Below are positions 56,976 through 64,000 of a DNA stretch of 64,000 nucleotides, piece after piece. Positions within the stretch are counted from its first letter, which is position 1. The number at the start of each line of letters is the position of its first letter. This DNA comes from Hungatella hathewayi WAL-18680 (GTDB lineage Bacteria > Bacillota > Clostridia > Lachnospirales > Lachnospiraceae), in assembly GCF_000235505.1 (NCBI RefSeq), contig NZ_JH379027.1, positions 372,001 through 436,000 of the forward strand. Direction: 5' to 3'. The position numbers were made by a program, and so were the translations under genes. The notes beneath the pieces are model-generated. The model worked only from the letters and a program-made list of their open reading frames with translations, was not told the DNA's origin and searched no databases.

Positions 56976-57544
56976 GGACGGAAGAACAGACAGGACATCA
57001 CGGAAGGAATGTCAGGAGAAACCGGGCAAACAGGTCCGTGGTATTTCTGTCAGGGCTGTTCTGCCTTGCTGTGGTGTGCGCCGCCGTGTACGCGGTATCT
57101 TACGTGTCGGGCCATAGGGAGCAGGCGGCCACAGCGCAGAGTTTTGGCCTGGTGGCGGAGGCCAATGTGAAGACGGGAACGATAAATGACCCGGCGGGAA
57201 GGCAGGCGGAACTGGATGAGATTGTGCGGGAGGGACTGATTACATTTTCCATCAACGCCACTCCCAATCTGAAGACAGGAGACAGCGAGGCCAATCTTCT
57301 GATTGAGAATCCGCCGGATAACGGAACCCGCTTTACCGTCAGCATTTTCCGGGATGACACCGGGGAGGAAATCTACAAATCCGGCTATCTGGACCCGGAG
57401 CAGTACATTGATAACACGCCGCTTGACGTGACGCTGCCGAAGGGGGAATATCCCTGCACGGCCTATTTCGACTCGTACCGGATAAAGGACAGCAGCTATC
57501 TGGGAAGGGCGGCGGCGAAGATTACCGTGTATGTACTAAATTGA
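56972..57544 (+). CDS. Exported single-pass protein, family A member 2
   Basis: This 190-residue protein has one membrane helix (about residues 24-46) and an outside beta domain. It shares blocks with the next gene: ELDEIVREGLITFSINATP, LLIENP, FRDDTGEEIYKSG, and GEYPCTAYFDSYR. Its ATG overlaps the previous stop by 4 bp and GGAGGTGGGG lies upstream. No known domain name applies. Confidence 0.7.
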   Translation: MRTEEQTGHHGRNVRRNRANRSVVFLSGLFCLAVVCAAVYAVSYVSGHREQAATAQSFGLVAEANVKTGTINDPAGRQAELDEIVREGLITFSINATPNLKTGDSEANLLIENPPDNGTRFTVSIFRDDTGEEIYKSGYLDPEQYIDNTPLDVTLPKGEYPCTAYFDSYRIKDSSYLGRAAAKITVYVLN

Positions 57545-57554
57545 CGGAGGGCAT

Positions 57555-58094
57555 ATGAAGGAACAGAAAAAAGGATACGGAAAACTTTTGTGGGTGTTGA
57601 TTGCGGCCATACTACTGCTTGCCCTTCTGCTGGGAGCCGTGATGCTCTTGCTGGTGAGAGACAGAGCCCCGGACAGGAAAGAGGGACTCGCCTATGAGGC
57701 CAACGTGGTGGCCGGGGACATTCCCGGGAAGTCGAAGGAGGAACGCCAGAGGGAGCTGGATTCCATTGTGGAGGAAGGGATGCTGGCCATGTCCATCAAC
57801 GCAACACCCAGCGGGAAAGGAACTGGGAAGGACCGCTCAGTGAACTGGCTTATCGAGAATCCGGGGAATCAGGGGAAACTGATCCGGGTGGAGGTTTACC
57901 GGGATGACACCGGAGAAAAAATCTATGAGACCGGGGCCATCAAACCGGGCAGCTATGTGGAAAGCGCCCCACCGGATGTGAATCTGCCCGTAGGGGAGTA
58001 CGACTGCACCGCCCGCTTTTATACCTACCGCCTGGAGACGGAGGAGTATATCGGACAGGCGGCGGCCAAGATTAAGCTGGTGATATATGAATGA
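57555..58094 (+). CDS. Exported single-pass protein, family A member 3
   Basis: This 179-residue protein has one membrane helix (about residues 11-34) and the same outside domain as its upstream paralog (ELDSIVEEGMLAMSINATP, WLIENPG, YRDDTGEKIYETG, GEYDCTARFYTYR, IGQAAAKIKL). It is the closest paralog of member 2. The three-gene tandem suggests related subunits of one structure. Confidence 0.7.
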   Translation: MKEQKKGYGKLLWVLIAAILLLALLLGAVMLLLVRDRAPDRKEGLAYEANVVAGDIPGKSKEERQRELDSIVEEGMLAMSINATPSGKGTGKDRSVNWLIENPGNQGKLIRVEVYRDDTGEKIYETGAIKPGSYVESAPPDVNLPVGEYDCTARFYTYRLETEEYIGQAAAKIKLVIYE

Positions 58095-58131
58095 CAGGGA
58101 TGAGAGAGAGGAAGAGAAGGGGGGAAGAGCC

Positions 58132-58842
58132 TTGAAGAACAGGAATACCGCATGGTGTCTGGCGCTGTGCCTGCTTTTGACATGCGGGATGGAGCCGGCG
58201 TATGGAGCTGTGGCGGGAGGCGGTGGTATCGCGCCGGCAGACAGCGGTGTGATTGCCGGAAATGTGGAGTTGAACCCGGCGGATGGCAGTGTCTCAGTCC
58301 CTGTGGAAATGGATGCCACCATCACCGCTTCCCTGATTTCGGTCAGTCTGCCGGCGGATGGATTTGATTTCACGGTGGACCCGGAGCAGGTATTTGATAT
58401 CAGCACTCCGGCCGCCCAGATAACCAGCCCGGATGTGACGGTGGTAAATCATTCGGTTGTGCCGGTTAAACTGGAAATCTCCAGTGTACCGGAGGTGAGG
58501 GAGGAGGACATTCAGTTTTCGGAGAAATTTTCGGATGATGTGGAGCAGTCCTTCCGTCTGGTGGACACTCTATCGGGTGTGGGTCCGCCGGGAACCGCCA
58601 TTCTGGTACTGGGGACCCAGGACAAAATTTACAACAGCAGGGAGGAATTTGAGCGCTATGCCATCCGCCCGGGCAGAACGGGAATCTTTGTAGCGGAGAT
58701 TCCGGCAGATGGGGAGGCGGTCATCAAACTTTACGGAAAGGTGTCTCCCGACTTTTACGGTGAATTTGAGTTCACCGTGAGACCAACTTTAAAAATCAGC
58801 ACAGTCAGGGCCAATGAGCCTGCTGATTTATATAGACAGTAA
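58132..58842 (+). CDS. Secreted protein, family B member 1
   Basis: This 236-residue protein starts at TTG 58132, which follows GGGGGGAAG and gives a compact signal peptide (KNRNTAWCLALCLLLTCG, cleavage likely after AYG or AYGA). An ATG at 58087 overlapping the previous gene would add 15 charged residues and has a weak RBS. The mature part is beta-rich and shares SLPADGFDFTVDP, a VVNHSVVPVKLEISSV block and a C-terminal FTVRPTLKIS strand with the next gene. Function unknown. Confidence 0.68.
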   Translation: MKNRNTAWCLALCLLLTCGMEPAYGAVAGGGGIAPADSGVIAGNVELNPADGSVSVPVEMDATITASLISVSLPADGFDFTVDPEQVFDISTPAAQITSPDVTVVNHSVVPVKLEISSVPEVREEDIQFSEKFSDDVEQSFRLVDTLSGVGPPGTAILVLGTQDKIYNSREEFERYAIRPGRTGIFVAEIPADGEAVIKLYGKVSPDFYGEFEFTVRPTLKISTVRANEPADLYRQ

Positions 58843-58881
58843 AACAAGGAACAAAAAAAGGATATCTAGGAGGAAACGAAG

Positions 58882-59601
58882 ATGAAGAGGACAAAGAAAA
58901 TGGCAGCCCTGATGCTGTCGATGGCAATGTCAACCGTGTGGGTGGGAGCCGCCTATGGGGTGGAGGCAAAGGACCCCGTGAAGGTGGAGAGCGCGGACGG
59001 GAATACCACAATGACGCTGACAGGAACCATCAAGGTAACCACGTTGAGTGTGACCATACCGACAACGGTGACATTTGACATCGATATGACGGCGGTGCCG
59101 GAAAGCGGAGATATCTCGAAGGTAAATCCCCAGGTAAGCCAGCCGGGGCCGGACACCTACAAGATTACAAACAATTCCGCATCCAGTGTTTGGGTGTATG
59201 TGAATTCCGTATCCACCGAGGCGGATGCGGGAGGTAGCGCGCCAACGCTGGTCAACGAGTATAAGACGCTGCTCACAGACAGCTACAGCCTGATGTTCAC
59301 CATCAAGGATGCTAAGGATGATACAACCCCTCTTGCTGTGACGGGGACAGAGGCTTCCGGAATGAAAATTGGTACCGAGGGAGCCGGCGGCGACTGGATG
59401 CTGTCGGGAAGTAAAAATTATTTTATGAACAGTGAGCGCGGAAAGCTGATAGCAAAAGACCAGGCCTCAGGTGTCAATGCAGGTAAGAACGAGATGGGCC
59501 TTCGAATTTACGCCTACACCAGAAAAGGCTGGCAGGCAGGAAACAGCTTCAAGGTGAAACCGGTCTTCACCGTGTCCGTAACGGAACCGGCAACCACGTA
59601 A
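58882..59601 (+). CDS. Secreted protein, family B member 2
   Basis: This 239-residue protein has a cleavable signal peptide (residues 1-26, MLSMAMSTVWVGAAYG). The mature part matches the preceding gene in layout: TIPTTVTFDIDMTAVP, YKITNNSASSVWVYVNSVS, and a C-terminal FKVKPVFTVSV strand. The strong AGGAGGAAACG RBS suggests high expression, fitting a major secreted subunit. No anchor is present. Confidence 0.7.
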   Translation: MKRTKKMAALMLSMAMSTVWVGAAYGVEAKDPVKVESADGNTTMTLTGTIKVTTLSVTIPTTVTFDIDMTAVPESGDISKVNPQVSQPGPDTYKITNNSASSVWVYVNSVSTEADAGGSAPTLVNEYKTLLTDSYSLMFTIKDAKDDTTPLAVTGTEASGMKIGTEGAGGDWMLSGSKNYFMNSERGKLIAKDQASGVNAGKNEMGLRIYAYTRKGWQAGNSFKVKPVFTVSVTEPATT

Positions 59602-59641
59602 CACTAAGAGTAGAACAAACGTCAGGAAGGAGAACATATCT

Positions 59642-59833
59642 ATGGCAACAAGAATTCCATGCACCCCCTTTGGAAAGAAAATGAAGATAGCGATGGTAGA
59701 ACAGGATATTCCCCAGCAGGAACTGGCAAAACGTCTCGGTATCGCCAACTCCACGGTGAGCGATATCATTTATGGCAGGAACCAGTGCGAGAAGACGAAA
59801 GAGCGCATTGCCCAAACTTTGGGAATTAATTGA
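59642..59833 (+). CDS. Small XRE-type regulator
   Basis: This 63-residue protein is a single Cro/CI-like helix-turn-helix (QQELAKRLGIANSTVSDIIYG). It is the last gene of the surface operon, with AAGGAGAA upstream and a terminator after it. It may feed back on the operon or control other genes when the switch is ON. Confidence 0.85.
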   Translation: MATRIPCTPFGKKMKIAMVEQDIPQQELAKRLGIANSTVSDIIYGRNQCEKTKERIAQTLGIN

Positions 59834-59843
59834 CGGCCAATCC

Positions 59844-59874
59844 GGTCCCTCGATAGAAATATCGGGGGACTTTT
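59844..59874 (+). terminator. Terminator after surface operon
   Basis: GGTCCCTCGAT pairs with ATCGGGGGAC(T) and is followed by TTTT. Confidence 0.7.
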
Positions 59875-59936
59875 GCTATTTACACTTAGACATGAAATCA
59901 AAATAAGTTCAAAATGTTTATCCTATTATATTTAGG

Positions 59937-59965
59937 TTGCAAATATACATTGCAGGTGTTAATAT
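59937..59965 (+). promoter_or_regulatory. Promoter for hydrolase-like gene
   Basis: TTGCAA, 17 bp and TAATAT lie about 95 bp upstream of the coding start. Confidence 0.5.
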
Positions 59966-60061
59966 AAAGCTATAAATAACGTGTTTTAACAAAAAATGGA
60001 CATCATTGCTATTCTAAAGAGGTCACAAATTAATATTTCTAAAGAGAAAGGTGGAAAAATC

Positions 60062-60568
60062 ATGTCAAAGATTGAGAACAACTGGCCAACCCAAAGCAGA
60101 GAAGGGATGCTGTATTCCCGCGCTCTGGTCAATGCTGCAAAGAAAGGCGCTTTAAATGCAGTGGGATTTGAAGAACGGGGGATACCTTATGAGGATGTTT
60201 ACCGTGAAAGCTCCAGGAAACTGGCAGTTGAAAATGCAAAAAATTTCCGGGAGCGTATGGAAAATCCGGAGGATTTAAGAGAATGGGGAAAACAGATGAC
60301 TCCACCTCTGGGGCGTGAGACCTTTGGCATGGAGGTGCTGGAATCGACGGAAGATTGTTTTTCTATGGATATGCATTTTTGCCCGCATTTGAAAGGCTGG
60401 GAGGAGCTTGGGCTTTCTGATGAGATGTGTGCAAAGCTTTGTGATTTGGCCATGGCGGGAGATTTTGCAATGGCGGAGGAGATGGGTTATGAACTGGAGA
60501 ATCCGACCCGTCTGGCCAATGGCGACTGTGCCTGCCGCGTGATTTACCGCCGGAAACAGAGTGAGTAA
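60062..60568 (+). CDS. L-2-amino-thiazoline-4-carboxylic acid hydrolase-like protein
   Basis: This 168-residue protein resembles the ATC_hydrolase family (PF14196), with the Cys/His-containing HFCPHLKGWEELGLS and the C-terminal NGDCACRVIYRR. The start at 60062 follows AAAGGTGG; an in-frame ATG at 59996 has no RBS. It precedes a GPH-type symporter by 45 bp, so the two may share a transcript. The substrate is not established. Confidence 0.65.
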   Translation: MSKIENNWPTQSREGMLYSRALVNAAKKGALNAVGFEERGIPYEDVYRESSRKLAVENAKNFRERMENPEDLREWGKQMTPPLGRETFGMEVLESTEDCFSMDMHFCPHLKGWEELGLSDEMCAKLCDLAMAGDFAMAEEMGYELENPTRLANGDCACRVIYRRKQSE

Positions 60569-60612
60569 CGGACCGGGATATCCACATTCATAAGACAAAG
60601 GAGATACTTGCG

Positions 60613-62007
60613 ATGAAGGAAAACGTAGAAAAATCTGCCAGTGCCTTACCCCGCCGGCTGCGGATGTTTTATGGGGTCGGTGAGTTTGGGCAGCAGCTAA
60701 GCGTTCTTACGCTGAATATGTACCTGTTGTATTTTTACACCAATGTCATGGGCATTTCCGGAAAGGCTGCGGGACTGCTTTTGCTGGTGGCCCGTGTGTG
60801 GGATGCTATCAATGACCCGCTGATGGGGATGATTATTGACAACACTCACAGCAAACACGGTAAGTGCCGGCCCTATCTGTTATATTGCGCCGTGCCGGCC
60901 GGATTGTTTTTGTTCCTTACCTTTGCAGCTCCCGATATGAGCAATACGGCAAAACTGGTTTGGGCATACGTGACCTATATCGGTCAGGGAATGCTTTACA
61001 CAGCTACGGGTATCTCTTATACTTCCTTGATTTCCCGGATAACGGACGATCCTATTGAGCGTGTAGGTTTAAACCAGAGCCGTGCTTTTATATCCATGTT
61101 TGCGGCTATTTTTATTTCTTCTATGACGTTACCGATTATCCAGATGATTGGCCGGCACAGCAGTGAGCGCACCGGTTTTGCTATCACCATCGGTGTATAC
61201 GGTGTCTTGCAGGCGCTGTGTTATGTCTGTGTATTCTGGCTTACCCGCGGTTATGATAGACAGGAACCGCGGGTTCAGCGGGCGGAAGGCCAGTCTGCCG
61301 GAGCTGAAATGTTCAAATCTCTGGGTTATATTGTTAAAAACTCTCTGTGGCGCTGGCTGGCGCTCGGAACCATGCTGTATTATACATCCGCAGCCATCAC
61401 CCAGGGTATTTTGGTGTATTATGTAAAATATTATCTTGAGCGGCCTGATTTGGTGGGCGTGGCGAGTCTGTGCAGTATGGTGTCCAGCTTCTTTGCGATT
61501 ATATTGTTAAAGGTATTTGCAAAAAAACTGGGCAAAGCGAAAAGCTGTGCCATGGGTGTGGCAGTGGCAGTTGTCTGCCTGTTAATCCGCCTTACAACCA
61601 GGGACAGCATTATCCCGCTTTACCTGGCATGTCTGGTCACATCCGGATTTGGTCTGGGACTGTTTTCCTCTCTGCTGGTGCCGTCTTTAATGGACAGTAT
61701 CGACTACGGAGAGTGGCAGTATGGGAAGCGTAATGATGCCCTGGTTATGTCGGCCAACAGTTTTGGCAACAAGCTGGGCGGCGGAATTGGTGGCGCGTTA
61801 CTGGGCTTTTTGCTGGATGCCATGGGCTACGAGGCAACTGCTGTCACACAGACGGCTGTTGTGCGCGGTGGATTATTTAATCTGGCCATATTTGTGCCGC
61901 TTACGGTATTTTCCATTGTATTTTGTATTATGCTGGTATTTAACCGCTATGAAAAGAAGATGCCTGCCATTCGTGCGGAATTGGCTGAGCGCCGTAAAGC
62001 AGTTTAG
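60613..62007 (+). CDS. GPH/MFS-type sugar:cation symporter
   Basis: This 464-residue membrane protein has about 12 transmembrane segments and the GPH-family signature after helix 2 (ARVWDAINDPLMGMIID) with the following charged loop (HGKCRPYLLY). Members such as MelB and UidP take up glycosides or glucuronides with Na+ or H+. It follows the ATC-hydrolase-like gene and is convergent with a GntR regulator. The substrate is unknown. Confidence 0.88.
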   Translation: MKENVEKSASALPRRLRMFYGVGEFGQQLSVLTLNMYLLYFYTNVMGISGKAAGLLLLVARVWDAINDPLMGMIIDNTHSKHGKCRPYLLYCAVPAGLFLFLTFAAPDMSNTAKLVWAYVTYIGQGMLYTATGISYTSLISRITDDPIERVGLNQSRAFISMFAAIFISSMTLPIIQMIGRHSSERTGFAITIGVYGVLQALCYVCVFWLTRGYDRQEPRVQRAEGQSAGAEMFKSLGYIVKNSLWRWLALGTMLYYTSAAITQGILVYYVKYYLERPDLVGVASLCSMVSSFFAIILLKVFAKKLGKAKSCAMGVAVAVVCLLIRLTTRDSIIPLYLACLVTSGFGLGLFSSLLVPSLMDSIDYGEWQYGKRNDALVMSANSFGNKLGGGIGGALLGFLLDAMGYEATAVTQTAVVRGGLFNLAIFVPLTVFSIVFCIMLVFNRYEKKMPAIRAELAERRKAV

Positions 62008-62034
62008 ATTGTCGCAGAAAATGATTGGAAACAG

Positions 62035-62078
62035 CGTGTGCCACAAAAGTATTATTACTCTTGTGGCACACGTTTTTT
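62035..62078. terminator. Bidirectional terminator, symporter / GntR gene
   Basis: CGTGTGCCACAA pairs with TTGTGGCACACG around a 14-nt loop, with a T run. Confidence 0.85.
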
Positions 62079-62080
62079 CG

Positions 62081-63514
62081 TTAACGAATGTTAAAAGAAT
62101 CTTTTTTTGCCTCTAACTGTCTGTGCAGTTCCAGTCCCAGTTCCTGGCACAGCAGCCCGAACTGGGAGGAAAATGTTTCGCTGTCACCGGTTTCTAAGAG
62201 CGCCAGACAGGAAATGACGCGTCTGTGAGTATGCTCCGTAGGCTGAAAGTCGTTGACGGACAATCCGCTGGCATACAGACCGAAGATATAGCGGGTCTCC
62301 AGCTGTTCAAATACATTTTCCAGAGCATGGATGGAAAGTGTGGAGACAAACTGTCTCAGCATCCACAGCACCAGGCCCCCGCGGGTGCGGTACTGGTCTG
62401 CTCCCGTGCGCAGCATTTCGATATCCGTCTTGGACAGCAGAGGGGCGGCGGCATTTGACAGCGCCTGACCGAGCCCGGCTAGAATATCCAGGCTTTCGCA
62501 GCATTCCCGAATGCAAGGCCGTATCTCCGGGGCAGGGGCGCAGGTTCCGGTGAAAAACGTGCCAACTCCATTGACGGTCTGGGCGATGCCTAACTCGTTG
62601 AGCAGTGCCAGCGCCCCACGCACCGTGATGGTTGCCACGCCGTACTGCTCCATCAGGACTGATTCCGGGGGGAAATAGCTGCCGGGCTGCATGCCGTCAA
62701 GATGGACTGTGCGCAGCAAATCAAAGGCAATCTTTTTGTATAATGGTGTGGGTACCTGATGTACATACCAGTTAAACTCCACCTGCTGTACTTGCTGCAT
62801 TTCCTCCGAACTCATCAGTGGCTGAAAAGAGCGGTTCAGCCCGTACATGGCTTGCTGGCAGAAGAGTGATACAAGCGTGTGCAGACTCTCTAAATCGCCT
62901 CTGCGCAGCAGTTCTGTCCAGTAACGCAAATACTGCATTGTCATACGCGCTTCGCAGGGAACCAGTTTTTCGGAAGGCATCACAATAAAACGCAAATCGT
63001 CAAAGCCACGTATCTGTATAAATAAATCGGAAGCCAGTTCATTTTCCGCCTGCCGTATCACCTGCATCTGCCAGGTATAGATGAGAATCAGTAAGTCGTT
63101 GCGGGTAGAAAAATGAGTTTCGGGCTGGGCGCACAACTCGTCCAGTGTATCTAACAGATGCGGGGTACAGTGGCGCGCGCCCAGCATCAGCAGGCTGGGG
63201 AGCAGACAGGGCAGCGCGCGGTAGCAGTCCAGGTGGGATTGACAGCGGGATAAAAATACCCGCCGCTGCAGTTCACGGCACTGCGGGTTCTGTATGTCAA
63301 ATATGACTCTGGGGCGTTTGCGCTCCTCCAGCTGGATAAAGTTTTCCTGCTGCAACAGGTGCATGGCCCGCCGGATACTAGTGTATCCGATATCGTATTC
63401 CTCATGGATTTTCTGCATCGATGACAGCAGGTAGCCATTCGGATAAAGCCCTGTCAGAATCCGGTTGACAATTTTATTGTATATCAGTTTGTATAGAGGG
63501 ACACTTTTTTCCAT
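62081..63514 (-). CDS. GntR-type regulator with two winged-helix domains
   Basis: This 477-residue protein has two GntR-like DNA-binding domains: residues about 7-72 (EEYDIGYTSIRRAMHLLQQ) and about 262-328 (EQYGVATITVRGALALLNE). Each is followed by a helical region of about 150-170 residues without a recognised ligand fold. Such a duplicated layout is unlike ordinary GntR subfamilies and may bind two sites at once. A likely target is the adjacent symporter gene. Confidence 0.82.
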   Translation of the reverse strand: MEKSVPLYKLIYNKIVNRILTGLYPNGYLLSSMQKIHEEYDIGYTSIRRAMHLLQQENFIQLEERKRPRVIFDIQNPQCRELQRRVFLSRCQSHLDCYRALPCLLPSLLMLGARHCTPHLLDTLDELCAQPETHFSTRNDLLILIYTWQMQVIRQAENELASDLFIQIRGFDDLRFIVMPSEKLVPCEARMTMQYLRYWTELLRRGDLESLHTLVSLFCQQAMYGLNRSFQPLMSSEEMQQVQQVEFNWYVHQVPTPLYKKIAFDLLRTVHLDGMQPGSYFPPESVLMEQYGVATITVRGALALLNELGIAQTVNGVGTFFTGTCAPAPEIRPCIRECCESLDILAGLGQALSNAAAPLLSKTDIEMLRTGADQYRTRGGLVLWMLRQFVSTLSIHALENVFEQLETRYIFGLYASGLSVNDFQPTEHTHRRVISCLALLETGDSETFSSQFGLLCQELGLELHRQLEAKKDSFNIR

Positions 63515-63546
63515 TTTGGGATTGATTCCTTTCGTATCATAGGGCT

Positions 63547-63575
63547 ATTATACTACAAATTCTACGTAAAGTCAG
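63547..63575 (-). promoter_or_regulatory. Promoter for double-domain GntR gene
   Basis: On the minus strand CTGACT, 17 bp and a perfect TATAAT lie about 33 bp upstream of the start. Confidence 0.55.
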
Positions 63576-63615
63576 TTTTTATGAAGGATGAAAGGAACGG
63601 CAGGTGAAAAATGGC

Positions 63616-63645
63616 TTGACAGTATAAGGCGGGATGCGTTAGAAT
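63616..63645 (+). promoter_or_regulatory. Sigma-A promoter for metK
   Basis: TTGACA, 18 bp and TAGAAT lie about 40 bp upstream of the riboswitch. Confidence 0.75.
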
Positions 63646-63684
63646 ATTACTCGCTACACTAACAATTGAAAAGTGCGTAATTAT

Positions 63685-63805
63685 CCCTTATTCAGAGTGA
63701 TGGAGATACAAAGGATCTGTGAAGTCACGGCAACCCCGGACCTTGACGTTTGGCGTCAGGAGGATGGAAGGTGCCAACCTGAGCGAGAAATCGAGCAATA
63801 AGAGG
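63685..63805 (+). ncRNA. SAM-I riboswitch (S-box leader)
   Basis: The conserved S-box blocks are present: CAGAGTGATGGAG, CTGTGAAGTCACGGCAACC, GAAGGTGCCAACC and a closing AATAAGAGG that pairs with CCTTATT at the start (P1). It binds S-adenosylmethionine and switches off the downstream gene. The next gene is metK, the expected target. Confidence 0.92.
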
Positions 63806-63825
63806 ATTTGATTTACAAGTATATC

Positions 63826-63857
63826 AAGTCCGCAGTTTGCTACGGGCTTTTCTTTTT
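63826..63857 (+). terminator. Riboswitch-controlled terminator
   Basis: AAGTCCG pairs with CGGGCTT (one G-T pair) before a T-rich run, between the SAM aptamer and metK. Confidence 0.7.
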
Positions 63858-63916
63858 TGCCTGAAACGGCCAATAGGGGCCGTCTGGCGGAATTTATTTC
63901 GAAGGAGGATTTGAAA

Positions 63917-64000
63917 ATGGAGAAGTTATTGTTTACTTCTGAATCAGTGACGGAGGGACATCCGGACAAGATGTGCGACCAGATATCCGACGCGATTCTG
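63917..64000 (+). CDS. metK: S-adenosylmethionine synthetase (3' end outside window)
   Basis: The first 28 residues are visible and match MetK ([20 protein letters not shown], with the ATP-phosphate-binding GHPDK). The enzyme makes SAM from methionine and ATP. GAAGGAGGA precedes ATG, and a SAM-I riboswitch with terminator controls it. The window ends inside the gene. Confidence 0.95.

Overview
The window looks like a chromosomal segment from a Gram-positive anaerobe of the Lachnospiraceae (Clostridia). The evidence is protein families typical of that group (DUF4317, DUF5722, DUF3788, AsnA, split transketolase, TAXI-type TRAP transporters, FMN-binding flavin reductases), strong AGGAGG ribosome-binding sites, sigma-A promoters and a SAM-I riboswitch before metK. 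The placement is inferred from gene content only; no 16S gene is present. No CRISPR array or prophage is visible.

Layout: 1-4 kb holds a ROK regulator (cut by the left edge), transaldolase and a two-subunit transketolase. 4-8.4 kb holds a secreted DUF5722 glycosidase-like protein, a HAD-like/NUDIX fusion and a DUF4317 protein. 8.4-16.5 kb holds two near-identical FCD-type GntR regulators facing a six-gene operon (DUF6282 hydrolase, PIG-L deacetylase, TAXI-TRAP transporter, RraA-like aldolase, AEC transporter). Operator-like palindromes sit just after both divergent promoters. tRNA-Phe and tRNA-Gly follow. 17-23.5 kb holds an exported flavin-reductase pair around a YesM/YesN-type two-component system whose kinase gene carries a frameshift. 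23.7-35.6 kb is mixed: tRNA-Gly, DUF5131, a sigma factor/membrane protein/ABC exporter module, an FN3 protein with a Cys-Pro repeat tail, TrmO, a MerR regulator, sortase B, a lipoprotein, a nitroreductase and AsnA. 35.8-44 kb is a full F-type ATP synthase operon with a predicted Na+-type c subunit, followed by a sugar nucleotidyltransferase. 44-48.8 kb holds a proline-rich protein, a large membrane-anchored protein and MurA.

The most notable region is 48.9-59.8 kb. A complete tyrosine recombinase is followed by a 410-bp gap bounded by inverted repeats (19 of 22 positions, 15 bp exact) that enclose a good sigma-A promoter. In this assembly the promoter points away from the downstream genes. 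Inversion would place it about 90 bp upstream of an operon encoding a signal peptidase I, a 1783-residue GLUG-repeat surface protein, two paralogous families of small exported proteins (three and two members) and a small XRE regulator. This reads as a phase-variable surface structure captured in the OFF state.

The right end holds a thiazoline-carboxylate-hydrolase-like protein, a GPH-type symporter, a GntR regulator with two DNA-binding domains, and the SAM-riboswitch-controlled start of metK, cut by the window edge.
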